DNA of 64,000 nt from Melastoma dodecandrum (lineage: Eukaryota; Streptophyta; Magnoliopsida; Myrtales; Melastomataceae), in contig JARUPY010000398.1 of the NCBI GenBank assembly GCA_029817715.1, positions 682,001-746,000 of the forward strand. The letters run 5' to 3'. This document shows, in pieces, positions 52,404 to 61,574 of the stretch. Position numbers and translations under genes: made by a program. Every line of letters begins with the position of its first letter. The stretch's first letter is position 1. The notes under the pieces were generated by a model. It searched no databases. It was not told where the DNA came from and saw nothing but the letters and a program-made list of their open reading frames with translations.

Positions 52404-53852
52404 TCACACCTCGCGGAAGGCGAACGGCGACAGGCTGCGCATGTCCTCGTCGACCGCCAGCGGCCGCAACGCGGGCGGTGCGGCCCGTTGCGCGCAGTTC
52501 GGCCGTTCGCAGAGGCGACAATTGATGCCGATCGGCGTCGCATCCGGCGTCTTGAAGTCGAGGTGCCGCGCGTAGACGAGGCGCGAGGCGAACTTCAGCT
52601 CACAGCCGAGCGCGAGCGCGAAGCGCGGCGCGATGGCGCCGTGCGGATTGATCGCGCGGCGCACCGTGCGCGCGATCGAGAACCATTGCGCGCCGTCCGG
52701 CAGCTCGATCACCTGCGTCTGGATGCGGCCGGGCTCGGCGAAGGTCGAGTGGACGTTCCACAACCCGCAGGTGCCCCCCGCGTGAGCGAAGGGGAAGCGC
52801 CCCGCCGAAAAGCGCTTGGAGACGTTCCCCGCGATATCGACCCGGACGAGGAAGAACGGGATGCCGCGGCTCGTCGGGCGCTGCAGCGTGGTCAGCCGAT
52901 GGGCGACCTGCTCGAAGCTGGCGCCGAAGCGGGCGGCGAGGACTTCGAGATCGTAGCCCGTCGCCTCCGCGGCCTCGTGGATGCGCGCGTACGGCATCAT
53001 CACGGCGCCGGCGAAATAATTGGCGAGAGTCACGCGGAGCAGTCGCCGCGCGACGTCGTCGCGGGGTTCGAGGCGTGCACAGATCGCGTTGACGAGCTGC
53101 CCGTGCTCGGAGATCGCAAGCTGATAGGCTACCTGAAAGGTACGGCCCGGCTGATCCATGATTTCGGACAGGAGCAGCTGGCGGCGATGCAAATCGTAAT
53201 GGCGCAGCCGCTGCCCCATCACGTCGACCGGCAGCAGGCGCACGCGAATCCCGTGGCGCCCGCGCAGCCGCTCCGCCATGAGGTGAAAGGGCTCCGGCCC
53301 CTCAAGCGCCAAATCCGCGGCAAAGCTCTCGGCCAGTGCGTCGAGTTCGGGGAAATGGTTGCGGTTCTCGTGCAGGATCGTGCGGACGCGTTCGATCGGG
53401 CTGTCGCCCGCGGCGCCCTCGGTGCGATCGGGGTCGGCCTTCGAGAGCACCTGCGCCTCGCCGGTCTCTTTCGCGGCGACGTAGGCCCGGTAGAGCCGTT
53501 CCATCGCGGCGATGACGGAGGGGGCATATTCGGCGGCGTCGTGAAGCTCGGCCCGCGCCACCGGCGTGTCGCGGAAGATCGGATCGGCGAGCACCTGCTC
53601 GAGTCCTTCCACGGCGCGATCCGCGCCATCTTCCATGAATTCGCGCGGATCGATCCCGTAGATGTCGGTCAGGCGGGCGAGCACCGGCACGGTGATCGGG
53701 CGCTGGTTGCGCTCCATCAAGTTGAGGTAGGACGGCGAGACGGCCAGCTCCTCGGCCATCCGCGCCTGGGTCAGCCCGCGTTCGCGCCGCAGCCGCTTGA
53801 GGCGCGGCCCGGCGACGATCTTGCGGCCCTGCAGATCGAGACGCGTTGTCAT
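52404..53852 (-). CDS. ScfR/RamB-like XRE regulator, divergent from isocitrate lyase
   Basis: 482 aa. N-terminal Cro-type HTH about 15-70 (LKRLRRERGLTQARMAEELA, VSPSYLNLMERNQRPI), a middle IrrE/ImmA-like domain in which the zinc-binding HExxH is not preserved (AISEHGQLV), and a C-terminal DUF2083 domain ending with paired cysteines (NCRLCERPNCAQR). Proteins of this architecture (RamB in actinobacteria, ScfR in alphaproteobacteria) sense short-chain acyl-CoA status and regulate isocitrate lyase or propionyl-CoA genes. The divergent position 242 bp from aceA supports that target. Confidence 0.85.
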   Translation of the reverse strand: MTTRLDLQGRKIVAGPRLKRLRRERGLTQARMAEELAVSPSYLNLMERNQRPITVPVLARLTDIYGIDPREFMEDGADRAVEGLEQVLADPIFRDTPVARAELHDAAEYAPSVIAAMERLYRAYVAAKETGEAQVLSKADPDRTEGAAGDSPIERVRTILHENRNHFPELDALAESFAADLALEGPEPFHLMAERLRGRHGIRVRLLPVDVMGQRLRHYDLHRRQLLLSEIMDQPGRTFQVAYQLAISEHGQLVNAICARLEPRDDVARRLLRVTLANYFAGAVMMPYARIHEAAEATGYDLEVLAARFGASFEQVAHRLTTLQRPTSRGIPFFLVRVDIAGNVSKRFSAGRFPFAHAGGTCGLWNVHSTFAEPGRIQTQVIELPDGAQWFSIARTVRRAINPHGAIAPRFALALGCELKFASRLVYARHLDFKTPDATPIGINCRLCERPNCAQRAAPPALRPLAVDEDMRSLSPFAFREV

Positions 53853-53885
53853 CGAGTCAAAAACTTCACATCGTTACAAACGCAG

Positions 53886-53902
53886 TGTGTGAAACTTACA
53901 CA
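53886..53902. promoter_or_regulatory. Candidate operator between the ScfR-like gene and aceA
   Basis: TGTGT-GAAACTT-ACACA, a 5-bp inverted repeat with a 7-bp centre, 34 bp upstream of the regulator start in the shared promoter region. It is AT-rich relative to the surroundings. A likely site for the divergent regulator. Confidence 0.5.
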
Positions 53903-54094
53903 GAATGACGCGATTTGGTCGAGAGTTTTCTTGTCTTTTCCCGTGCGATGGACGATCTACCACCCCTCGACGGCAGCTCCTCTGGAGGTGCCTTGTTAAG
54001 AGATGTTAAGCAGGTCACAGCTGCGCGGGCCGCCCGACAAAAAAGAGGGGGCTGCGGCCGCGCGGCGGGACGGCGTATCGGGAGCAAGAGGATC

Positions 54095-55693
54095 GTGTCG
54101 TACCAAGACGATATTTCACACATCGAACAGCTCGTCGCGAGCAAGAATGGCACCTGGACTGCGATCGACCCCGAGGCGGTCGCCCGCATGCGTCTGCAGA
54201 ACCGGTTCAAGACCGGGCTCGATATCGCGCGCTACACCGCCGGCATCATGCGCAAGGACATGGCGGCCTACGACAAGGACCCGTCCGCCTACACCCAGTC
54301 GCTCGGCTGCTGGCACGGCTTCATCGCCCAGCAGAAAATGATCTCCATCAAGAAGCACTTCGGTTCGACCGAGCGCCGCTACATTTACCTGTCCGGCTGG
54401 ATGGTCGCCGCGCTGCGCTCCGAGTTCGGCCCGCTGCCCGACCAGTCGATGCACGAGAAGACCTCCGTGCCGGCGCTGATCGAGGAGATCTACACCTTCC
54501 TGCGTCAGGCGGATGCGCGTGAACTCGGCAACCTCTTCCGCGAACTCGATGCGGCCCGCGATGCGGGCGACGAGGTCAAGGCCAAGAAGGTCCAGTCGCA
54601 GATCGACAACTTCCAGACCCATGTCGTGCCGATCATCGCCGACATCGACGCCGGCTTCGGCAATGCCGAGGCGACCTATCTGCTCGCCAAGAAGATGATC
54701 GAGGCGGGCGCCTGCGCCCTGCAGATCGAGAACCAGGTCTCCGACGAGAAGCAGTGCGGTCACCAGGACGGCAAGGTCACGGTCCCGCACGTCGACTTCA
54801 TCGCGAAGGTCAACGCCTGCCGCTACGCCTTCCTCGAACTCGGCGTCGAGGACGGGATCATCGTGACGCGTACCGACTCGCTCGGCGCCGGCCTGACCAA
54901 GCAGATCGCCTATTCGAAGGAGCCGGGCGATCTCGGCGACCAGTACAATTCGTTCCTCGATTGCGACGAGGTCCAGGCCTCCGAGATCCGGAACGGCGAC
55001 GTGGTGATCACCCGCGACGGCAAACTGATGCGGCCGAAGCGCCTTCCGTCGAACCTCTTCCAGTTCCGCTCCGGGACGGGCGAGGACCGCTGCGTGCTCG
55101 ACTCGATCACCTCGCTCCAGAACGGTGCCGACCTGCTCTGGATCGAGACCGAGAAGCCGCACGTGCAGCAGATCAAAGGCATGGTCGATCGCATCCGCGA
55201 AGTCATCCCGAACGCCAAGCTCGTCTACAACAACTCGCCGAGCTTCAACTGGACGCTCAACTTCCGCCAGCAGGTCTTCGACAAGTGGCAGAGCGAGGGC
55301 CAGGACGTCTCGAAGTACGACCGCGCCAAGCTGATGAGCGCCGAGTACGACGAGACCGAGCTCGGTCAGGAAGCCGACAAGTGGGTCGCCCGCTTCCAGG
55401 CGGACGGGTCGGCGCATGCCGGCATCTTCCACCACCTGATCACGCTGCCGACCTATCACACGGCCGCGCTCTCCACCGACGTCCTCGCCAAGGACTACTT
55501 CAGCCCACAGGGCATGCTCGGCTATGTCCGCGACGTGCAGCGTCAGGAAATCCGCCAGGGCGTCGCATGCGTGAAACACCAGAACATGGCCGGCTCCGAC
55601 ATCGGTGACGACCACAAGGAGTACTTTGCCGGGGAAGCGGCCCTCAAGGCTGCCGGCAAGGACAACACGATGCATCAGTTCGCCGCCGAATAA
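54095..55693 (+). CDS. aceA: Isocitrate lyase
   Basis: 532 aa from GTG 54095 (SYQDDISHIEQLVASKNGTW); the frame upstream to 53915 lacks family similarity and covers the promoter. It cleaves isocitrate to glyoxylate and succinate in the glyoxylate shunt. Catalytic loop reads KQCGHQDGKVTVPH and substrate regions SLGCWHGFIA-like and NNSPSFNW are present. The length and the KQCGH form place it in the larger Pseudomonas-aeruginosa-type subfamily instead of the 430-aa enterobacterial type. No malate synthase gene is adjacent. It ends in a strong terminator. Confidence 0.93.
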   Translation: MSYQDDISHIEQLVASKNGTWTAIDPEAVARMRLQNRFKTGLDIARYTAGIMRKDMAAYDKDPSAYTQSLGCWHGFIAQQKMISIKKHFGSTERRYIYLSGWMVAALRSEFGPLPDQSMHEKTSVPALIEEIYTFLRQADARELGNLFRELDAARDAGDEVKAKKVQSQIDNFQTHVVPIIADIDAGFGNAEATYLLAKKMIEAGACALQIENQVSDEKQCGHQDGKVTVPHVDFIAKVNACRYAFLELGVEDGIIVTRTDSLGAGLTKQIAYSKEPGDLGDQYNSFLDCDEVQASEIRNGDVVITRDGKLMRPKRLPSNLFQFRSGTGEDRCVLDSITSLQNGADLLWIETEKPHVQQIKGMVDRIREVIPNAKLVYNNSPSFNWTLNFRQQVFDKWQSEGQDVSKYDRAKLMSAEYDETELGQEADKWVARFQADGSAHAGIFHHLITLPTYHTAALSTDVLAKDYFSPQGMLGYVRDVQRQEIRQGVACVKHQNMAGSDIGDDHKEYFAGEAALKAAGKDNTMHQFAAE

Positions 55694-55719
55694 GCCGCGG
55701 CCGCATCGCGACAGACTTC

Positions 55720-55752
55720 AACCCCGGCGCGCGAGCGTCGGGGTTCTTTTTT
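55720..55752 (+). terminator. Rho-independent terminator after aceA
   Basis: AACCCCG stem, 12-nt GC-rich loop, CGGGGTT, then CTTTTTT. Confidence 0.85.
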
Positions 55753-55852
55753 GCAGGTCTGCCGCCTTTGGAGGAATGCGCGCGCTTTTTTATTGTCGGT
55801 CCAGGAAGGATGAGATTTTACGTCGATTGCGCCCATTGAAACAGGTAAGTCA

Positions 55853-56212
55853 TTGGCATATAATAAATGGCAACGGCGCGATTTGTCTTTCGTGCTGCTA
55901 GAGGATCTGACCGAGGATGATGTCGTCACGATCGAGATCGGTACGCCCGAGGGCGTGCTCTGGGTCATGGGAGAGATCGAATCGGTCGGGAGCACGCTCA
56001 ACGCCGTGCAGGTTCACGTTTCTTCCGACGCAATAGCTCCAAACAGGATTGGACTGGTCAATCTGCGGTTGATCGCCGACGTTGTCATGGACGAGATGGA
56101 TTATGAGTGCATCCGAATTCACGGAGCGGTTCGCACGACTGGGGCCAACCCGTCGCGGCGCCCCCGTCCAATCCGGTTCAACAGAAATCGTCACGATCCG
56201 CGCCGACGCTAA
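55853..56212 (+). CDS. Hypothetical protein, first gene of an HTH-linked pair
   Basis: 119 aa from TTG 55853 (AYNKWQRRDLSFVLLEDLTE); no ATG start is available in this frame before the conserved-looking part. The body is beta-rich (DVVTIEIGTPEGVLWVMGEI, LNAVQVHVSSDAI), with a basic tail. It overlaps the following HTH gene by 110 bp in another frame. In this arrangement the upstream member could be a toxin-like partner of the HTH protein, but no toxin family was recognised. Confidence 0.5.
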   Translation: MAYNKWQRRDLSFVLLEDLTEDDVVTIEIGTPEGVLWVMGEIESVGSTLNAVQVHVSSDAIAPNRIGLVNLRLIADVVMDEMDYECIRIHGAVRTTGANPSRRPRPIRFNRNRHDPRRR

Positions 56213-56603
56213 ACTGGCACGGATCGAGACCGTACCGGCGATTGCAGCGCTGCGGGAGAGTGGCCTCACTCTTCTGCGAGCCAAGCGCGTCATCGAGTCG
56301 ATCTTGGCGGACGGCAGCGCCACGATCGAATTGCCGAACGTCTTTGATCACACGGGTTTGCGGCGGAAGCTGGCGAAATGGGGGTTCGTCCTCAAGGTGA
56401 GAGAGAAGGCGATGCCGGACGTCCAAAGCATTCGAGAGACACTCGGTCTGACGCAGGAGCAGTTCGCGCTCAAATTCGGTCTCGAACTCGATGCCGTCCG
56501 AAATTGGGAGCATAAACGCCGCACGCCCGACACGGCGGCGCGAAGTTTGCTGAGGGTTATCGCGCGATTTCCCGAAGCTGCTGCTGCCGCCCTCGAAGGA
56601 TAG
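56103..56603 (+). CDS. XRE-type HTH protein, antitoxin-like
   Basis: 166 aa from ATG 56103. N-terminal helical/strand region (LTLLRAKRVIESILADGSAT, VFDHTGLRRKLAKWGFVLKV) and a C-terminal HTH (IRETLGLTQEQFALKFGL, DAVRNWEHKRRTPDTAARSL), the form seen in HigA/NadS-type antitoxins and related regulators that bind their own promoter. Its start lies inside the end of the previous gene, so expression is likely coupled. Base composition of the pair is lower in GC than purA, hinting at horizontal acquisition. Confidence 0.7.
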   Translation: MSASEFTERFARLGPTRRGAPVQSGSTEIVTIRADAKLARIETVPAIAALRESGLTLLRAKRVIESILADGSATIELPNVFDHTGLRRKLAKWGFVLKVREKAMPDVQSIRETLGLTQEQFALKFGLELDAVRNWEHKRRTPDTAARSLLRVIARFPEAAAAALEG

Positions 56604-56679
56604 CGCTTCGGGCTGCCCGGTTTCGGCATCCGCGTCTTTACTCCATTAGAGCGCTCGTATAGGTCGCATCTGCAAGAGA

Positions 56680-56708
56680 CCCCGGCGCTCTTGCGCCGGG
56701 GCTTTTTT
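56680..56708 (+). terminator. Rho-independent terminator before purA
   Basis: CCCCGGCGC, loop TCTT, GCGCCGGGG, then CTTTTTT. It closes the HTH gene pair and sits 26 bp before the purA start. Confidence 0.9.
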
Positions 56709-56733
56709 CGTTCGGGACAGGTGATCGGGACCG

Positions 56734-58029
56734 ATGGCGAATGTGGTGGTGGTCGGCGCCCAATGGGGCGACGAGGGCAAAGGCAAGATCGTCGACTGGC
56801 TGTCGAACGAGGCGGACGTCGTCGTCCGCTTCCAGGGCGGCCACAATGCGGGACACACGCTGGTCATCGGCGAAAAGGTCTTCAAGCTCGCCCTCCTGCC
56901 TTCCGGCATCGTGCGGCCCGGCAAGGTCTCGATCATCGGCAATGGCGTCGTCGTCGATCCGCATCACCTCATCGAGGAGATCGCCAAGCTCGAAGGGCAG
57001 GGCGTCGCGGTGACGTCAGACACGCTGAAGATCGCCGAGAACGTCACGCTGATCCTCACGCTCCATCGCGAACTCGATGCGCATCGCGAATCCGCGCAAT
57101 CCGCCGGCACGCAGATCGGTACGACGAAGCGCGGCATCGGGCCCGCCTATGAGGACAAGGTGGGACGCCGCGCGATCCGGCTTTCCGATCTCGCGGAACC
57201 CGACACGCTGGACGAGAAGATCGCTCGGCTGCTCTCGCATCACGAGCCGCTCCGGCGCGGCCTCGGGCTCGAGCCAATCACGGCGGCGCAGATTCGTGAG
57301 GAGCTGATGTGCGTCGCGCCGAAGGTGCTGCCCTACATGGCGCCGACCTTCGAGACGCTGGAGGCCTTGCGTCGGGGCGGCAAGCGCATCCTCTTCGAAG
57401 GTGCGCAGGGCGCGCTGCTCGACGTCGACCACGGGACGTACCCGTTCGTGACGTCCTCGAATACGGTGGCCTCTAACGCCGCGACCGGATCGGGGCTGGG
57501 TCCGAAGGCGATCGGCTACGTGCTCGGCATCGTCAAAGCCTACACCACACGCGTCGGCGGCGGGCCGTTTCCCACGGAACTGCACGACGCGGTCGGGCAG
57601 CGCATCGCCAGCAAAGGCCGAGAAGTCGGAGTGAACACGGGTCGCCCGCGCCGCTGCGGCTGGTTCGACGCGGTACTTGTGCGCCAGACGGTGCGTACCT
57701 CCGGCATCGACGGGATCGCGCTGACGAAGCTCGATATCCTCGATGGGTTCGACACGATCGAGGTTTGCACGCATTACGAACTCGACGGTGAGCGGATCGA
57801 TCGCCTGCCCGCCAGCCAGGCCGCGCAGGCGCGCGTCGTACCCGTCTACGAGATGATCGAAGGCTGGAAGGAGACCACCGCCGGCGCGCGCTCCTGGGCG
57901 CAGCTTCCGGCGCAGGCGATCAAATACGTCCGGCGCATCGAGGAGCTGATCGGCGCGCCCGTCGCGTTGCTGTCGACCAGTCCCGAGCGCGAGGACACGA
58001 TCCTCGTCCACGATCCGTTCCGCGACTGA
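56734..58029 (+). CDS. purA: Adenylosuccinate synthetase
   Basis: 431 aa, normal length. Catalyses IMP + aspartate + GTP to adenylosuccinate in AMP synthesis. The GTP/IMP motif [29 protein letters not shown], the IMP loop [14 protein letters not shown], and the GTP-site [20 protein letters not shown] are complete. ATG start 8 bp after CAGGTGATCGGG. Housekeeping gene, monocistronic or with the following Pro/Ala-rich gene. Confidence 0.97.
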   Translation: MANVVVVGAQWGDEGKGKIVDWLSNEADVVVRFQGGHNAGHTLVIGEKVFKLALLPSGIVRPGKVSIIGNGVVVDPHHLIEEIAKLEGQGVAVTSDTLKIAENVTLILTLHRELDAHRESAQSAGTQIGTTKRGIGPAYEDKVGRRAIRLSDLAEPDTLDEKIARLLSHHEPLRRGLGLEPITAAQIREELMCVAPKVLPYMAPTFETLEALRRGGKRILFEGAQGALLDVDHGTYPFVTSSNTVASNAATGSGLGPKAIGYVLGIVKAYTTRVGGGPFPTELHDAVGQRIASKGREVGVNTGRPRRCGWFDAVLVRQTVRTSGIDGIALTKLDILDGFDTIEVCTHYELDGERIDRLPASQAAQARVVPVYEMIEGWKETTAGARSWAQLPAQAIKYVRRIEELIGAPVALLSTSPEREDTILVHDPFRD

Positions 58030-58095
58030 TCGCGGCGAAGCGCCTTCCCCTCGACTCCGATTGACGCGGAAATCAGGGAATGCTCTGAAGCCGCC

Positions 58096-59607
58096 ATGGC
58101 CGAATATTACCCGTTATTGGCGAAGGCGGTCGGGAGCCTCACCAATTCGACGCCCGAATCCCGCCGCGTCGTCTACGAGCGCGCGCGCAAGGCGCTGATC
58201 GGCCAGCTGCGAACCTTGCATCCGCCCGTGCCCGACGAAGACATTGAGCGCGAGTCGACCGAGCTCGACCGCGCGAGCGCGCGGATCGAGGAGGAACTTG
58301 CCGCCCCCCCGTCCGCGGCTCTCGCGGCGCCCGCGCCGGCGTCTGCCCCGCCTGCGGCACCGAGCCCGCCGCCGCGGGCGACGCCGCCCCTGAAGCCGAG
58401 GGTGCCGATCGCGCCGCTCGCGACGGCTGGAGCAGGGGCGCGTCCCGCGACGCCCGCGCTTCGCGCCAAGCTGCCGACGCGCAAGCCCTCTGCCGCGGTG
58501 AACGCGCCGACACCCGCCGTCGGCGAAGGCGCGGCGGAGACCCTCGACCTGACGCCGCGCCCCGACGAGGCGCCGCCGCCGCCTTCGCTCGACGAGCGCC
58601 TGCCGCCGGCCGAGGCGGCGACCCCGGCGGACGCGCGTCCCGCCATCGGCGGGGAGGGTCGCGTGCGCCCCGACATGCCGCGGCCGATCGCACCGCAGCC
58701 GCCCTCGGCGCGCGGCCCGAAGCGGCAGATGTGGATCATCTGGGTCGGTGTCGGCGTCGTCGTCGCGCTCGTGGCCCTCGCCGCGATCAAGCTGCGGGAT
58801 CGGCCCAAGCAGGTCGTGCACGTCAAGGCGACGGAGCCGCAGCAGGCGGGCGACAGCGGCAAGATCGCCGAGCGCGTCGGAGGGCCCGCCTCCGGGACCG
58901 CGCCGGCCGACCAATCGCAGATGTCGACCGCGGCACCGGCTCCTACGCCGGAGCCCCCTTCCGCACCTGCGCCCGATGCCGCAAACCAGTCGACGCCGGC
59001 ACCGGCCACCGCACCGCAGGCCGCCTCGCCGGAACCGGCGCCCGCCAACAATCCCGAGGTGCCGGTCGCCCAGCGCGCGGCGCTGCTCGTCGAGGCGCCG
59101 AGCGAACCCAACAAGGTGAAGACCTTCCTCGGAACCGTCGTCTGGAAGCTCAACAACGTGTCCGACGGGCCGGCCGATGCCGTCGGTCTCGCCGTCGAGG
59201 CCGACGTCGATCTGCCCGACGACAAGCTGAAGGCGACCATCACGTTCGAGAAGAACACCGACGCCTCGCTGCCCGCCTCCCATACGATCAAGGTGCGCTT
59301 CATGCCGCAGCCGGGCAGCGCCTCGGGCGACGTGAAGCAGATCAGCGTGCCGCAGCTCCGCAAGGAGGACAGCCCGTCCGGCGAGCCGCTGGCCGGCGTG
59401 ACGGTGCCGGTGATCCAGAATTCCTTCCTCGTCGGCCTCAGCCCCGGCAATGCGGAGGCCGCCAACATGGAGCTGCTGCGCAACCTGCAGTGGATCGACG
59501 TGCCGATGCTGCTGGCCAACGGGCGCATCGCCAAGCTGACCTTCGAGAAGGGTGCGGCGGGCCAGCGCGACATCAACGACGCGATCACGGCCTGGCAGAA
59601 GCAGTAG
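58096..59607 (+). CDS. Pro/Ala-rich single-pass membrane protein, conserved next to purA
   Basis: 503 aa. N-terminal helical domain about 1-70 (MAEYYPLLAKAVGSLTNSTP, VVYERARKALIGQL), a Pro/Ala-rich linker about 70-210, one transmembrane helix near 215-235 (WIIWVGVGVVVALVALAAI), another Pro/Ala-rich stretch, and a folded C-terminal domain about 330-503 (FLGTVVWKLNNVSDGPADAV, FLVGLSPGNAEAANMELL). This architecture is well conserved downstream of purA in Bradyrhizobium-type genomes, but no function is known to me. The C-domain would be periplasmic. Confidence 0.8.
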   Translation: MAEYYPLLAKAVGSLTNSTPESRRVVYERARKALIGQLRTLHPPVPDEDIERESTELDRASARIEEELAAPPSAALAAPAPASAPPAAPSPPPRATPPLKPRVPIAPLATAGAGARPATPALRAKLPTRKPSAAVNAPTPAVGEGAAETLDLTPRPDEAPPPPSLDERLPPAEAATPADARPAIGGEGRVRPDMPRPIAPQPPSARGPKRQMWIIWVGVGVVVALVALAAIKLRDRPKQVVHVKATEPQQAGDSGKIAERVGGPASGTAPADQSQMSTAAPAPTPEPPSAPAPDAANQSTPAPATAPQAASPEPAPANNPEVPVAQRAALLVEAPSEPNKVKTFLGTVVWKLNNVSDGPADAVGLAVEADVDLPDDKLKATITFEKNTDASLPASHTIKVRFMPQPGSASGDVKQISVPQLRKEDSPSGEPLAGVTVPVIQNSFLVGLSPGNAEAANMELLRNLQWIDVPMLLANGRIAKLTFEKGAAGQRDINDAITAWQKQ

Positions 59608-59619
59608 GGCGCGCGCGTT

Positions 59620-60384
59620 TTACGTCTGCGTGAAGACGAGGATCGACGCGAAGCCGTTGTAGAGGGCGTGGAACGCGATCGAGGCGGCGATGCTGTCGGT
59701 GCGCTCCCGCACGATGCCGAGCGCAAGCCCCACGGGGAAGATCGCGGCCGCGTAGAGATGCGTGCTTTCCCAGTGGGCAAGGGCGAAGAGCGCTGCGGAG
59801 ACGAGGATCGCCGCAAGGACGCCGAACGACGCGCGCAGCGCGGTGTAGATCCAACCGCGAAAGAGCAGCTCCTCGGTGATCGGCGCGACGAGGGCGGCCA
59901 GCACGAGGAAGAGCAGGCGCGCCGGCAGGCCGGCGGGGTGAGGCGTCCAGTCCTTCGCGGCGGGCTCCATGCTCTGGACGAGCGCATCGGCGCCGAGGCT
60001 GAAGAGCAGCGTCGCGGCGAGAAGCGGCCAGAAGACGCGCGCGCCGCGCCCGAACGGCGACCAGCGGTGCCAGCCAACGAGATCGCGCCAGGCCGCGCCG
60101 CCGCGCCATCGCGCCGCGAGCAGGATGGTCATGCTCAGGCAGCCGTAGACCACGAGGCTCGCGGCGGTGAGCACCGTCGGGTCGAGCGCCGTCGCTGCGC
60201 CGCGTTGGGACAGCCAGGTGTCCGTCGCCTCCGCACCCTCCGTCATCAGGGCCACGCCGAAGGCGAGCGCCGTGACGAGCGCGCATCCGAGGGCCGCGAC
60301 GAAGAGGATCGCGACGGTGCTGAGGATGAGGCCGAGCGGGCCGTAGGGGCCGGTCTCGGCCTCGCGCGGCGCGTCGAGCGTCAT
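59620..60384 (-). CDS. CPBP family intramembrane metalloprotease
   Basis: 254 aa, about 7-8 transmembrane helices. The Abi/CAAX protease motifs are complete: EELLFRGWIYTAL (EExxxR), FALAHWES and HALYNGFAS (HxxxN). Such proteases cleave prenylated or other membrane peptides; in bacteria the substrates are mostly unknown, some confer bacteriocin immunity. Its ATG overlaps the stop of the upstream paralogue by 1 bp. Confidence 0.85.
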   Translation of the reverse strand: MTLDAPREAETGPYGPLGLILSTVAILFVAALGCALVTALAFGVALMTEGAEATDTWLSQRGAATALDPTVLTAASLVVYGCLSMTILLAARWRGGAAWRDLVGWHRWSPFGRGARVFWPLLAATLLFSLGADALVQSMEPAAKDWTPHPAGLPARLLFLVLAALVAPITEELLFRGWIYTALRASFGVLAAILVSAALFALAHWESTHLYAAAIFPVGLALGIVRERTDSIAASIAFHALYNGFASILVFTQT

Positions 60385-61214
60385 CAGGCCTTGGCCAGTG
60401 TGATGGCGACGATGATGATGTTGTAGATCGCGTGCAGCGCCATGGTCGGCTTGATCGAATCCTTCCATTCCCGCACGAGGCCGAGCACCAGCGCCAGGGG
60501 CACGACCCGCAGCATATGCGCCGCGCTCGCGTACCAGTGGATGGTCACGAAAAGCGCGGCCGTCGCCAGGTAGCTGGGCCAGAACGGCAGGCGCTCGCGC
60601 AAGCCCGTGTAGAGCCATCCCCGAAAGAGAAGCTCCTCGGCGAGGGGCGCGAGGAGACACAGATTGGTCAGAAGCAGGCCGAGAAGGACGGTGTCGGTCG
60701 GGCCTGCGTCGACCACCCGCGGCGCCTGTGCGGAAACCATGCTCCACGTCTCGATGGCCGCATAGAGCAGCGTCAGCATCGACATGAACAGCGTGCGGCC
60801 GCGCCCGGGCTTGATGGGCCGGAGCGCGAGGCGGCGCGGCCAGCCCGCCCGCCGATCCATGAGCCAGGCGGTCAGGAGCGTCGCTCCGGCAAGGCTCGCA
60901 TAGAAGGCCGAGAGGGTTGCGGCCCCGATTCGCGTGCGCAGCCCGATGTCGAAGCGGTATTGCGTGAGGATGTCGTCGAGCCCGTCGCGTCCCTGCGTGA
61001 TCGCGATCTCCAGCACGACGGCCGTCGCGACGAGGCTGCACAAGAGCAGCGCGCCCGCGACGATCGCCAGCGACAGACCGACGAGCCGGAGAAGGGACGG
61101 CGGAGCGGACCTCGTCAGCGACGGTGTCTCCTCCCCGAAGGCAACGGGTGCCTGCTGTGCATCTTCGGCCCTCGCCCCCACTTCCTTACCAGCCTCCCCT
61201 CGCATATATTCCAT
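60384..61214 (-). CDS. CPBP family intramembrane metalloprotease (tandem paralogue)
   Basis: 276 aa with the same motifs: EELLFRGWLYTGL, FVTIHWYASA and HAIYNIIIV. An N-terminal soluble segment of about 35 residues precedes the first helix. The first codons overlap the promoter of the divergent ssrA gene, so a later start (for example codon 4) is possible. Forms a two-gene unit with the downstream paralogue. Confidence 0.82.
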   Translation of the reverse strand: MEYMRGEAGKEVGARAEDAQQAPVAFGEETPSLTRSAPPSLLRLVGLSLAIVAGALLLCSLVATAVVLEIAITQGRDGLDDILTQYRFDIGLRTRIGAATLSAFYASLAGATLLTAWLMDRRAGWPRRLALRPIKPGRGRTLFMSMLTLLYAAIETWSMVSAQAPRVVDAGPTDTVLLGLLLTNLCLLAPLAEELLFRGWLYTGLRERLPFWPSYLATAALFVTIHWYASAAHMLRVVPLALVLGLVREWKDSIKPTMALHAIYNIIIVAITLAKA

Positions 61215-61219
61215 TTGCC

Positions 61220-61563
61220 GTCCTCGTGGCGGCTATGGCGATAAACGGCGTCGAAATAAGCTTTTCGGACCCGGGGGCGGTACCCGGCGCCTCCACCCGA
61301 GGGCATCTGTCGTCCGACGGATCCCGATGCCTTCCGGCGGGGGCGAAATAGGTTCGACGGGAAGTGTAAAGGACGTGCTTTCGCTCGGCATTGTACCGCC
61401 GTTATCGGGCTAATCTTATAGTTGCCAACGACAACTATGCTCCGGTGGCCCTCGCCGCGTAATGCGGTGATGGTACCGATTCAAAGCCCTGCAGGGTAGC
61501 ACTTGCAGGCGGGGTTCGGAGGCACCTGGCAACAGAAGCCTCCACTTCCTGTCCCTCCACCAC
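61220..61563 (+). ncRNA. ssrA: Circularly permuted two-piece tmRNA (alpha type)
   Basis: tmRNA rescues stalled ribosomes and tags the product for ClpXP. In the permuted gene the acceptor piece comes first: stem CCGGG...CCCGG (61271-61287) then CGCCTCC-A (61288-61295), which pairs with GGGGGCG at 61339-61345 where the coding piece begins (GGGGGCGAAATAGGTTCGACG-like consensus start). The tag frame 61424-61462 reads ANDNYAPVALAA and stops at TAA. A hairpin GGAGGC...GCCTCC (61518-61543) lies near the 3' end. CCA is followed by C, not A, so the end may be completed post-transcriptionally. A TATATT box at 61205 could be the -10. Outer ends are approximate. Confidence 0.92.
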
Positions 61564-61574
61564 GCCGGCCATCA

